A DNA stretch of 23,320 nucleotides from Hyphomicrobiales bacterium (GTDB lineage Bacteria; Pseudomonadota; Alphaproteobacteria; Rhizobiales; Xanthobacteraceae). Location: the NCBI GenBank assembly GCA_003164375.1, contig PLTE01000047.1, positions 343-23,662 of the forward strand, written 5' to 3'. The position numbers were made by a program, and so were the translations under genes. Positions 15,640-23,320 of this stretch are shown here, one piece after another (position 1 is the first letter of the stretch; the number at the start of each line of letters is the position of its first letter). A model generated the notes under the pieces. It made no database searches. It saw only the letters and a program-made list of their open reading frames with translations, and was not told the DNA's origin.

Positions 15640-16644
15640 ATGGAAGACCAGTTCGTGACGCTCGCACATGGCAATGGCGGCCGCTACATGCGGGAGCTAA
15701 TCGCCGGGATTTTCGTTCGTCACCTTGCCAACCCACAACTCGACGTCGCGGCCGACGCCGTTTACCTAGCGATGCCGCCGGGCGACCTCATGATCACGAC
15801 CGACGGTTTTACAGTGGAGCCACTAGAGTTTCCGGGCGGCGACATCGGCTCGCTCGCGGTGCACGGCACCGTCAACGACCTCGCCGTTGCCGGCGCTACC
15901 CCACTCTATCTGACGCTAAACACTTTCATCGAAGAGGGACTGGAGATCTCCCAGCTCGACCGCTTGATACAAAGCATGGCGCACGCAGCCCAATCCTGCG
16001 GCGTGAACGTCGTTGCGGGCGACACAAAAGTTCTGCGCCGCGGCGAGGGCGGCGGCCTCTATTTGGCGACAACGGGCATTGGAATACGGCGACCTGGGCT
16101 GCGCTTGGGCGTTGATCGGATATGTGCCGGCGACAAGATTTTGGTGAGCGGACCGGTGGGCGATCACGGCACCGCGGTATTGCTTGCGCGAGAGGAATTC
16201 GGCCTCAGCGGCGATCTCGCCTCTGACTCGGCCAGTGTCTTTGTTTTGGCGCAAGCGCTATGGGATCAACCGGGCTTGCGGTTTACCCGCGATCCGACCC
16301 GTGGCGGTCTCGTCACGGTGATGCATGACATCGCGCACGCAACGGGCCTCACCGTGCGTCTTGAGGAAAATGCCATCCCGGTTCACGCACCGGTGCGCGG
16401 CGTGTGCGACATACTGGGTTACGATCCGCTCTATCTCGCCTGCGAGGGCCGCGTCGTCGCCGTGGTCTCAGAAGAAGCGGCCGCGCGCGCCTGCGACATT
16501 TGGCGCGCGTTGCCCGGCGGCGAAGCAGCCGCGATCATCGGACAACTGAGCGGGATCGGCGCTCAGGTCGTCATGCAGACCGAGATCGGAGGCGAACGGT
16601 TGCTGAATGAACTTGAGGATGATCCGCTGCCGCGGATTTGCTGA
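15640..16644 (+). CDS. hypE: Hydrogenase expression/formation protein HypE
   Basis: This 334-residue PurM/AIRS-like ATPase accepts the carbamoyl group from HypF on its C-terminal Cys and dehydrates it to a thiocyanate. The terminal PRIC motif with its final Cys is present. The N-terminus reads MEDQFVTLAHGNGGRYMRELI, and GDTKVL and RDPTRGGLVTV follow, as in the family. ATG 15640 lies 2 nt after the hypF stop. A 6-bp stem at 16622-16637 lies inside the 3' coding end and is not followed by a T-run. Confidence 0.95.
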   Translation: MEDQFVTLAHGNGGRYMRELIAGIFVRHLANPQLDVAADAVYLAMPPGDLMITTDGFTVEPLEFPGGDIGSLAVHGTVNDLAVAGATPLYLTLNTFIEEGLEISQLDRLIQSMAHAAQSCGVNVVAGDTKVLRRGEGGGLYLATTGIGIRRPGLRLGVDRICAGDKILVSGPVGDHGTAVLLAREEFGLSGDLASDSASVFVLAQALWDQPGLRFTRDPTRGGLVTVMHDIAHATGLTVRLEENAIPVHAPVRGVCDILGYDPLYLACEGRVVAVVSEEAAARACDIWRALPGGEAAAIIGQLSGIGAQVVMQTEIGGERLLNELEDDPLPRIC

Positions 16645-16839
16645 TGGCATTGGATATATGCAAGCAGTTGCAACCGCCTCGATCTGATCAATATGGACGA
16701 TGACTGGCGTGTGCTTCACTGCGGACCGGAAAGCATCGGTCAGCGCATAGACCAATATGACATATCTGTGAATGATATAGCTCAATAACTGCACGGGCCG
16801 ATGGTGCTGTATTGGCATCGCAATCGACGGTGCCAACCC
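16645..16839. other. Non-coding gap after hypE with a short inverted repeat
   Basis: This is about 195 bp, more AT-rich than the genes on each side. At 16659-16672 there is a perfect inverted repeat TGCAA-N4-TTGCA, which could be an operator half-site pair. CAATATG occurs twice (from 16689 and 16753). AT-rich text around 16757-16790 could hold a promoter, but no pair of boxes is well spaced. The next gene may therefore have its own promoter as well as read-through from hypE. Confidence 0.35.
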
Positions 16840-18768
16840 GTGAAATCCGAGATCATCCAGGAACTTGGGCAATCCGATCTGCTGCTGCCGGCCCGCATTA
16901 CCGAGGGCTTGGCGGCAAACGATAAAGTAAAGGTGCGCTTGAGCGTGCTGCAGGCCGCAGCCGGTCACGCTCGCGACTCCAACGCCAGGCGGTTCGAACT
17001 TGGCGGCGAATGCCGCGCTGCGGGCATCGACCCCGTAACCATGGAACTGCTCGTCAATCGCGCGAGCCCTTCCGCCGACGGCGGTATGCACGCACCCGGC
17101 CTCGGCGACCTCAAGACCGCGATTTGGGGCGACGTGGCGACGATGGCGCGCGCGGTCAAGGCCGGCGATAAGGCGGCCGGCGATCTCGCGCTGCAACGCC
17201 TTTCGGCGCTCGAAAAGGCGCTGCAACTCGGGTCGCACGATGACGTCGCGCCCGAGCAAGTCGTCAGGCTGACCGCGATTGCCGATACGGCTGGCGACAG
17301 CCTCCATCAGCTTGTGATGGATTTGCACAAATTGCTCAATGGACTAGCCGCAAGTCACGCAGAACACGTGATCGACGGCGCGCATGTCTATGGACTTCTA
17401 CCGCAGGATCGCCCCGCGATCGAAGCTTTTATGCGCGGCATCGCGGCAACCGCACCGTTGAAATTCGGCCACCCAGGACTGACGACAACGGCGGCGCGCG
17501 CCGACACGCGGCTCACCATCCAGAACGATATCGGCGAGACCGATGCGCACGTCGTCGTCATTGCCGTCGAGCCCGACGTGGTGACTGTCACCTACACTGA
17601 CGTTCATCTCATTCGCGCCAGATTTTTCGCCGGACTGTTTAAGGGCTTCGCAGTGGAATGGAGCGGGCTTGAACGCAAAAGCGCGGCGGGACTTGCCGAG
17701 GATGGCGTGTTCTTTCTCATCACAGGCCGCTATCGAACCGCAAATGACGACAGCCGAGACTTATTTCTTGAAGCTCTCGGCGCATCGCTGGTCTTCCTGA
17801 TCGACTGGAACAAGGCTCGCAAAGTGTTGCGGGCGTGGGTTTCCAAAAACGACGCCATCCATATCCTCGATTGGGCGGCACGCCACCGCTGCGGCCACCG
17901 CGGCTTCCTAGAGCTCGGCGGCGGCGAATTCGTGGCGGAGGCGGTGCGCCACGCAGCCTCGACCCGGATCGGATTTGGCGAACAGTTGGACCGCGTGCTG
18001 GGGCGCGACGCCGCCATCGATTTTCTCAAGACGGTGCTGCGTGTCGCCGCCGAGGCGTTGCTGCAAGGCAATTCGGTCCGGCAAGCCCGTGATCGCATCG
18101 AGGCCGACCTCGTGCGGCACTTGCAACGCGTCGATATCGCATTGTTGGCGATCGTGATCCGGCAGGCCGGACTGGCACGCGAAATCGGCGCCGGCATTGC
18201 CCATTTTCTCGACGAACGCCGGCTGCATCGCCAGTTCGATGGTGAGGTGCTGGCGAAGAATGCGCGGCTGATCGAGGAGAAGGCCGATCGGATTGCGATG
18301 GAGACGCGCAGCGAGATCGCGCGATTGGATGCTGACCGCAACATCCAACGCCTCGTCGATCAGATCGAAAATGCAATCGACGAGCTCGAGCAGGCGGCCT
18401 TTATCGCTTCGCTCGCCCCGCACGCGCTCGCCACTGAGTTGATCGGTCCGCTGCGCGAACTTTGTTCGGCGGTCATTTCCGGCACCGAAGCCGCGGCAAT
18501 CGGAATTGCCGCCGCCGCCGAGGTTCCCGAGGGCCATCGCGTCGATTCCGAGGACGCGCTTGCCGCGGTCGGTCGGCTGATCGATGCCGAGCACCAGGCC
18601 GACGCTGCGGAACGTAAGGTAACCACCAATATACTCAGCGGCGAATATGATCTGAGAACCTCGTTGTCCGTCGTCGAACTGGCCCGCGCGCTGGAACGTG
18701 CGACCGATCGGCTGGCGGCTTTCGGGCATGCGCTGCGCGAACACGTGCTCGCCGAGCTTGCCGGATAA
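16840..18768 (+). CDS. Uncharacterised large protein with PhoU/DUF47-like C-terminal helices
   Basis: I do not recognise this protein as a whole. It has about 642 residues from GTG 16840, which gives MKSEIIQELGQSDLLLP; ATG 16801 would add 13 residues that look unlike the rest. Neither start has a strong ribosome site. The first third is helical and mixed; the middle contains a strand-rich part (about 240-270) and LVFLIDWNKARK with HILDWAARHRCGHRGFLELGGG. The last ~170 residues are long amphipathic helices with two E-x-x-x-D motifs (EEKAD 479-483, EHQAD 584-588) and a pattern like PhoU/DUF47 proteins, which bind metal and assist phosphate transport. There is no signal peptide or membrane segment, so it is probably cytoplasmic. 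It sits 14 nt before the dikinase-like gene, so the two products are likely to work together. Confidence 0.7.
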   Translation: MKSEIIQELGQSDLLLPARITEGLAANDKVKVRLSVLQAAAGHARDSNARRFELGGECRAAGIDPVTMELLVNRASPSADGGMHAPGLGDLKTAIWGDVATMARAVKAGDKAAGDLALQRLSALEKALQLGSHDDVAPEQVVRLTAIADTAGDSLHQLVMDLHKLLNGLAASHAEHVIDGAHVYGLLPQDRPAIEAFMRGIAATAPLKFGHPGLTTTAARADTRLTIQNDIGETDAHVVVIAVEPDVVTVTYTDVHLIRARFFAGLFKGFAVEWSGLERKSAAGLAEDGVFFLITGRYRTANDDSRDLFLEALGASLVFLIDWNKARKVLRAWVSKNDAIHILDWAARHRCGHRGFLELGGGEFVAEAVRHAASTRIGFGEQLDRVLGRDAAIDFLKTVLRVAAEALLQGNSVRQARDRIEADLVRHLQRVDIALLAIVIRQAGLAREIGAGIAHFLDERRLHRQFDGEVLAKNARLIEEKADRIAMETRSEIARLDADRNIQRLVDQIENAIDELEQAAFIASLAPHALATELIGPLRELCSAVISGTEAAAIGIAAAAEVPEGHRVDSEDALAAVGRLIDAEHQADAAERKVTTNILSGEYDLRTSLSVVELARALERATDRLAAFGHALREHVLAELAG

Positions 18769-18782
18769 CCGAGAGGATGCAA

Positions 18783-20393
18783 ATGCAAATCGTGCCCATC
18801 GGCGCCGGATCGACCGAACGGCCGTCCGTCGAGATCGTTGGCGCCAAAGCGGCAAATCTTGCCCGTGTCGCAGCGCTCGGCCTTCCGGTGCCGCCTGCCT
18901 TCGTACTGCCTGTCGAGCTGTGTGCCGCGATCGTTGACGGAGATATCAAGGCGCGCCAACGACTCGACGACGGTCTCACCGAAGGTATTGAATTTCTCGA
19001 AACTGCCACCGGCCGAAAATTCGGCGACCGGCGCGCTCCGCTGCTGGTATCGGTACGCTCCGGCGCCGCGCGTTCGATGCCAGGCATGTTGGATACCGTT
19101 CTCAATGTCGGCTGTACGGCGACGGCGGTGCGCGGCCTGGTGCGGATTACCGGTCGTCCACGCTTCGCCTTCGACTGCCGCCGGCGCTTTCTGGAAAGTT
19201 ACGCGACTGTAGTGCTCGGCGTCGCGCCAGCGGTCTTCAAGACGCTGCGCGACGAGTTAGTGCGCAGCGAAGGCGTCGCCGGCGAACAGGCGCTCGACGG
19301 CGAAGCGCTCGAACGGCTTGGGGCGTCCTATCAAAATGCGATCGACGACGAACGCTACGTCCTTGCGGAAACGCCGATGGAGCAATTGCGCGCCGCCGCC
19401 GAAGCGGTCTACCGCTCGTGGGGCAGCGATCGCGCGCTGACCTATCGAAAACTCGAACATCTCGAGGATTTGCGGGGCACGGCAGTAACGGTTCAAGCCA
19501 TGGTCTTCGGCAACAGCGGGTTGTTGTCCGGCGCAGGCGTTGCGTTCTCGCGTGATCCTTCGACCGGCGCCGACACGCCCGTCATCGAAGTCATGTTCGA
19601 CGCGCAAGGCGAAGACGTTGTGTCGGGACGGCATAGCCCGGAAACCGAGGAAGCGATTATTCGCCGGCTGCCGGATGTTGCCGTGCAATTGCGCGATGCG
19701 CTGTCGCTTCTCGAGGGCGAGTTTGGCGATGTTCAGGATGTCGAATTCACTATCGAGGACGGCAAGCTGTGGATATTGCAGACGCGTTCCGCGAAGCGGT
19801 CGCCGCTTGCGGCGTTGCGTTTCGCGATCGGCTTGGTGAAGCAAGGTCGGATCACGCCCGCGGAAGCGTTACGACGTTTGCACCGCGTCAACTTGAATAG
19901 GCTCGCGCACGCACGACTTGCGGATATCGGCGAAGCCGCCTTACGCGGTGTCGGCGCGTCCATTGGCATCGCCGTCGGTCGCGCGGTTTTCGATTCCGAC
20001 AGCGCGGCGCGGCTCGCCGCCAACGGCGATCCCGTGATTTTGGTTCGGCCCGATACCGATACCGCCGATGTCGCCGGCTTCGCGGTGGCGTCGGGGATAG
20101 TCACGGCGATCGGCGGCCGCACGGCACACGCGGCGCTGGTGGCGCGGCAGATGGATAAGCCTTGCGTCGTCGGCTGCGCCGCGCTTGCGGTGGACGCCGC
20201 CGCCCGCTGTGCCCGACTGCCGACGGCGACCGTCAAAGAGGGCGATTGGCTTTCGGTCGACGGCGAAACAGGCACTATCTATCTCGGCCGCGGCCGGGTC
20301 GTTTTCGATCGTCCGGACGAAGAGCTTGCGGAGATCGAGCGCTGGCGCAACAACGCGCGCGAGCTTGCACCGATCCCTGCCCCGGCCGCATAA
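18783..20393 (+). CDS. Pyruvate phosphate dikinase-like protein lacking the PEP/pyruvate domain
   Basis: This 536-residue protein resembles the first ~510 residues of pyruvate phosphate dikinase. The ATP-grasp part shows VGAKAANLARVAALGLPVP near the start, SVRSGAARSMPGMLDTVLN (about 90-108), GVAFSRDPSTG, QGEDVVSG and ILQTRSAKRSP. The swivelling phospho-histidine domain has GGRTAHAALVARQMDKPCVVG with the candidate catalytic His449. The C-terminal TIM barrel that binds PEP/pyruvate (over 300 residues in the dikinase) is absent, and the gene ends cleanly. It could phosphorylate its own His from ATP and pass the group to another partner, perhaps the upstream PhoU-like protein; that is speculation. 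ATG 18783 is preferred because GAGAGG lies 6 nt upstream; ATG 18777 directly abuts it. Confidence 0.8.
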   Translation: MQIVPIGAGSTERPSVEIVGAKAANLARVAALGLPVPPAFVLPVELCAAIVDGDIKARQRLDDGLTEGIEFLETATGRKFGDRRAPLLVSVRSGAARSMPGMLDTVLNVGCTATAVRGLVRITGRPRFAFDCRRRFLESYATVVLGVAPAVFKTLRDELVRSEGVAGEQALDGEALERLGASYQNAIDDERYVLAETPMEQLRAAAEAVYRSWGSDRALTYRKLEHLEDLRGTAVTVQAMVFGNSGLLSGAGVAFSRDPSTGADTPVIEVMFDAQGEDVVSGRHSPETEEAIIRRLPDVAVQLRDALSLLEGEFGDVQDVEFTIEDGKLWILQTRSAKRSPLAALRFAIGLVKQGRITPAEALRRLHRVNLNRLAHARLADIGEAALRGVGASIGIAVGRAVFDSDSAARLAANGDPVILVRPDTDTADVAGFAVASGIVTAIGGRTAHAALVARQMDKPCVVGCAALAVDAAARCARLPTATVKEGDWLSVDGETGTIYLGRGRVVFDRPDEELAEIERWRNNARELAPIPAPAA

Positions 20394-20487
20394 AGCCGAT
20401 TGCAAACCGAAGCTAGACCGGCGGCGACCGCTCGATTATAGCTCCGGCTTCGATTATTGGCTCGGACGCGGCCCAGCCTGAGGTCCC

Positions 20488-21435
20488 ATGCGCGACTTTG
20501 CACCGCCGTCCCGGCGCGATCTTTGGATCCATTGGCTGATCTACCCCGGGCACTCTTTACCGACTGCTGCGGCGCCCGTCCTGGTGGCAAGCGGGCTCGC
20601 CATTCACGACCACGTTTTCGCGCCGATGCCAGCGCTGGCAGCCTTCTTCGCTAGTTGGCTGATCCACATTGCCGGACTGTTCACCGACAATTATGAGCTC
20701 GTCGCGCGACACCCGACCGTCAACGAGCATCCCGAATTGCTCGACGCGATCAAGAATGGGACGCTGACGCTTAGCGGGATGCGGCTCGCGATCATGATCT
20801 GCCTGGCGCTTGCGGCGCTGGGGACCGGTCCGTATCTGCTCGAAGTCGCGGGCCCGCCGGTCATCGCGATCGGCATCCTAGGCATGGCGGGAAGCCTGGG
20901 CTATTCGGCGGGGCCCTTCCCCATCGGCAAGTATGGCGTTTCCGATCTACACTTCTTTATAATGTTCGGCGTTTTCGCCCCCGCGGCCGCTTATTATGTC
21001 CAGCTCGCCGCCTACCACGAGGCGGTGTCGGGATGGTCCGTGTTGTTTCATGACATGCCGCTGCGAACCCTGATCGTTGGCCTGCCGCTTGGCGCGTTTT
21101 CGGTCATGGTTCTGATCATCGACGACGTGAGGGACCGCCATTTCGATGCGGCGAAAGGCTGGCGTACAGGGCCGATCCGTTTCGGGATGACCTGGAGCCG
21201 TGTGGAATATCTTTTCATGGTAGGCTTCGCCTACCTCGTTCCATTCTGGTTCTGGCTGCGTTGGGGATTCGGGATTTGGGTATTGTTGCCGCTTATCACG
21301 CTGCCGTTCGCCGCCATGATCGCACGAAACGTGTGGACCAGCGATGACCACGACACCTTGCTGCCGATGACGCCTTTGGCGGCGCTGCTCTGGTTCGTCT
21401 ATGCCACGCTGCTTGCCGTCGGCCTCGCGCTCTAA
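20488..21435 (+). CDS. UbiA/MenA-family membrane prenyltransferase-like protein
   Basis: This 315-residue membrane protein has about eight hydrophobic segments. Its central part resembles MenA: GYSAGPFPIGKYGVSDLHFF, then the second Asp-rich motif DDVRDRHFDAAKGWRTGPIRFG. The first Asp motif, normally NDxxDxxxxxD, appears as TDNYELVARHP and so has lost at least two acids by this alignment. Family members attach a polyprenyl chain to an aromatic quinone precursor. The substrate, and whether it is active, are unknown. GAGG lies 4 nt before ATG 20488. It follows the dikinase-like gene by 94 bp on the same strand and ends 3 bp from the convergent ABC gene. A quinone-related role beside a quinone-reducing hydrogenase is plausible but inferred. 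Confidence 0.75.
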   Translation: MRDFAPPSRRDLWIHWLIYPGHSLPTAAAPVLVASGLAIHDHVFAPMPALAAFFASWLIHIAGLFTDNYELVARHPTVNEHPELLDAIKNGTLTLSGMRLAIMICLALAALGTGPYLLEVAGPPVIAIGILGMAGSLGYSAGPFPIGKYGVSDLHFFIMFGVFAPAAAYYVQLAAYHEAVSGWSVLFHDMPLRTLIVGLPLGAFSVMVLIIDDVRDRHFDAAKGWRTGPIRFGMTWSRVEYLFMVGFAYLVPFWFWLRWGFGIWVLLPLITLPFAAMIARNVWTSDDHDTLLPMTPLAALLWFVYATLLAVGLAL

Positions 21436-21438
21436 ACT

Positions 21439-22737
21439 TCACGTGCCAATCGGGGAGAACGCGCGCGCCTTGTCGTCATAGACGAACAGTTCGGCGTAAC
21501 GGCCCCACGCCGTCGCAGCGCGCAAGGTTCGTTCCGCGTCGAGGTGGCTCAAATGATCTTCAAGCTCCATCTCGAATCGCATCCGCGGTGCCCCGCGCGC
21601 TTCTCGCTCGTGAAGGATACGGCAGATATGTGCCGCCAACGGCACAAACCGCAGCAGATGTTCCTTGAACAGCCGTTTGCGATCGTCTGTGTTGCTGCGT
21701 GCGAAGACCTGTCCCGCGGTCGTAAGCTTCAAAGCGCCATCTTTGAGCTCGGCAAATTCTAAAATATGCAGGCCTTCGGCGATCGGGAAGAGATCGTTGA
21801 TTTCCAGCGTAAGCGAGCTCGCCAGCGTATCGAGATCCGCATGGCCGCTATAGGGCGCGGCCGCGAGGATCTCGATCAATCCGCTCATCCGATTGACGGA
21901 AGCCCGCGGCAAGGGCTGGGCCGCTCCGTTATGCGTTTGCTTTGATGCGCCCAGCGAAGCGATCGCCCGCGCCGTCAGCACCGAATAGACATGATCCACG
22001 ATATCGCCGAATTCGTCGTCGAGCCGGTTGCGCGGTCGCGGCAGCGTGACCGGAATCTCGGCGGCGATCCGCGCCGGATTTGTCGACAGCACGACCAAGC
22101 GATCGCACATCAGCACCGCTTCCTCGATGTTATGCGTCACCATGAGCACTGACTTGGTCGGCAGCTGGTGTTCCACCCATAGATCGAGAAAATCCGTACG
22201 CAATGTCTCGGAGGTCAATATATCGAGCGCCGAAAACGGCTCATCCATCAACAGCAAATCGGGCCGCGTCGCCGTCGCCCTGGCAAAGCCTACGCGTTGC
22301 CGCATGCCGCCGGAAAGCTCACGTGGATAGGCGGACTGGAATCCATCAAGGCCGATCAGATCGATGGCATCCTCCGCGCGCTGCCGGGCCTCCGCGCGCG
22401 GTAAGCCAAGCGCGTCCAGTCCGGCCTCGACATTTTCAAGCACCGTCAGCCATGGAAACAGCGCGAAAGTCTGAAACACGATGGCAATGCCTTCGGCGGG
22501 TTCGGTCAGCGGCGCACCTCGGTAGCGGACTTCGCCGGAGGTAGGTCTGATGAGGCCGCCCGCAATCCGCAGCAAGGTCGATTTGCCCGACCCCGAGCGG
22601 CCTAGGAGCCCGAGAATCTCGCCGGCCTGGATTGACACGTTGATGTTGTCCAAGACCAAAAGCGGCTCGCCCGAGCGCTTCGGAAAGGCCATGCACACCT
22701 TGCGCAGGTCGATGATGGCGCTCTGATCATCGGCCAT
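21439..22737 (-). CDS. NitT/TauT-type ABC transporter ATPase with C-terminal AAA-associated domain
   Basis: This 432-residue protein is longer than a plain ATPase of this family (about 260). The ATPase part has Walker A GRSGSGKS (46-53), QTFALFPWLTVLENV, signature LSGGMRQRVGFARA, Walker B LLLMDEPFSALD and a VTHNIEEAV switch region. From about residue 280 a second domain of about 150 residues begins; it matches the AAA-associated C-terminal domain found in some nitrate/sulfonate/taurine-type importers, where a regulatory role is suspected. It lies 12 nt after the permease gene. The substrate cannot be inferred because the binding protein is outside the window. Confidence 0.88.
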   Translation of the reverse strand: MADDQSAIIDLRKVCMAFPKRSGEPLLVLDNINVSIQAGEILGLLGRSGSGKSTLLRIAGGLIRPTSGEVRYRGAPLTEPAEGIAIVFQTFALFPWLTVLENVEAGLDALGLPRAEARQRAEDAIDLIGLDGFQSAYPRELSGGMRQRVGFARATATRPDLLLMDEPFSALDILTSETLRTDFLDLWVEHQLPTKSVLMVTHNIEEAVLMCDRLVVLSTNPARIAAEIPVTLPRPRNRLDDEFGDIVDHVYSVLTARAIASLGASKQTHNGAAQPLPRASVNRMSGLIEILAAAPYSGHADLDTLASSLTLEINDLFPIAEGLHILEFAELKDGALKLTTAGQVFARSNTDDRKRLFKEHLLRFVPLAAHICRILHEREARGAPRMRFEMELEDHLSHLDAERTLRAATAWGRYAELFVYDDKARAFSPIGT

Positions 22738-22749
22738 AATTCGCTATCC

Positions 22750-23320
22750 TCAATCGAGCCGCGTCCGGCGTTCGGCATAGGCATACAGCGGCCGCCACAG
22801 CAGACGATTCATCCCCACCACAAGCACGGACATAACCGCAATTCCGAGCGCAATCCGCGGAAAATCGCCGGCTACCGTCATTCGCGCGATGTATGCACCC
22901 AAACCCGACCCATCGAGCTTGGTCGGGCCCCAACTGACCGCCTCCGAGACAATGCTTGCGTTCCAAGCTCCGCCCGACGCGGTGATGGCGCCCGTTACGT
23001 AATACGGAAGGACGCCCGGAAGTATGACATCGCGCCACCAGTGCCACCCGCGAATCCGGAACGTCGCCGCCGCCTCCTTGAAGTCAGTCGGGAAAGCGCT
23101 GGCACCGGCGACGACGTTGAACAGAATGTACCATTGCGTCCCCAGGATCATCAACGGCGTCAGCCAGATGTCCGGGGTGAGATGGAAACGCACGATGAGA
23201 ACGACGAAGATCGGGAACAGCAGGTTGGCCGGGAAGGCGGCGAGGAACTGCGCCACCGGCTGCACCCGCTCCGCCCAGGCCGGGCGCAGCCCGACCCACA
23301 CCCCGATGGGCACCCATACC
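22750..23320 (-). CDS. NitT/TauT-type ABC transporter permease, C-terminal part (cut by window end)
   Basis: The frame stays open to the window end, so only the last ~190 codons are seen. The text is a binding-protein-dependent permease domain with about five hydrophobic segments and the EAA loop FKEAAATFRIRGWHWWRDVILPG in the middle. It would form the channel for the adjacent ATPase. Relatives paired with this ATPase type often carry two fused permease domains; whether that holds here cannot be seen. Confidence 0.87.
   Translation of the reverse strand, partial: VWVPIGVWVGLRPAWAERVQPVAQFLAAFPANLLFPIFVVLIVRFHLTPDIWLTPLMILGTQWYILFNVVAGASAFPTDFKEAAATFRIRGWHWWRDVILPGVLPYYVTGAITASGGAWNASIVSEAVSWGPTKLDGSGLGAYIARMTVAGDFPRIALGIAVMSVLVVGMNRLLWRPLYAYAERRTRLD

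Noticed and set aside
16622..16637. Stem ATCCGC/GCGGAT at the end of hypE as a terminator
   Set aside because: It is a six-bp stem inside the coding sequence with no following T-run, so it is not a convincing intrinsic terminator.
16468..17328. Minus-strand frame of 286 codons covering the hypE end and the following gap
   Set aside because: It overlaps hypE and the next gene on the opposite strand, has no domain and no ribosome site, and would conflict with the rightward operon.
17908..18855. Minus-strand frame of 315 codons opposite the PhoU-like gene
   Set aside because: The plus strand gives coherent helical text with PhoU-like motifs and a tight junction to the next gene; the minus-strand text is low-information shadow sequence.

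Overview
The window is GC-rich, densely coded DNA with a gene on one strand or the other almost throughout. It looks like an alphaproteobacterium, probably of the Hyphomicrobiales (Bradyrhizobium/Rhodoplanes-like). The pointers are base composition, a FixK/FNR-type box, a bo3-type quinol oxidase, and large Liv-type and NitT/TauT-type ABC transporters. This is an inference from gene content, not a phylogeny. No tRNA, rRNA, CRISPR array, transposase or integrase was seen.

Left part, minus strand (1-5.9 kb): the 5' end of cyoB and all of cyoA (cytochrome bo3 ubiquinol oxidase), then a complete branched-chain-amino-acid-type (HAAT) ABC transporter in transcription order livK-livH-livM-livG-livF. 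A period-16 direct repeat lies upstream of livK.

Centre (6.2-16.6 kb): a compact [NiFe]-hydrogenase locus built around a divergent promoter region at 10568-10853. Leftwards run hupS (Tat-exported small subunit), hupL, hupC (cytochrome b anchor), hupD (maturation protease) and a c-type cytochrome lipoprotein. Rightwards run hypC-hypA-hypB-hypD-hypF-hypE, a full set for assembling the NiFe(CN)2CO cofactor. A sequence fitting the FixK/FNR consensus (10743-10756) sits between the two arms, which suggests low-oxygen control. The small subunit has Asn64 where group 1 hydrogenases normally have the second Cys ligand of the proximal FeS cluster. It also lacks the two extra cysteines of the oxygen-tolerant 6-Cys type. 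No hupE-K-type accessory genes and no HupUV/HoxA regulators are present.

Right of hypE (16.8-21.4 kb), on the same strand, are three genes that do not belong to the standard hydrogenase set: a ~642-residue protein with a PhoU/DUF47-like C-terminal end; a 536-residue relative of pyruvate phosphate dikinase that keeps the ATP-grasp and phospho-histidine domains but has no PEP/pyruvate barrel; and a UbiA/MenA-like membrane prenyltransferase with a degenerate first Asp-rich motif. This trio is the best candidate for an undescribed system. A hydrogenase-linked phosphotransfer or quinone-related module is one possibility, but this is inference.

Right edge (21.4-23.3 kb), minus strand: a NitT/TauT-type ABC ATPase with a C-terminal AAA-associated domain, and the 3' part of its permease, cut by the window end.

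Taken together, the core could pass electrons from H2 through HupSL to HupC and the quinone pool, and on to the bo3 oxidase encoded nearby, with the cytochrome c as a possible second outlet. Many genes overlap, and five junctions share the same 8-bp start/stop overlap.
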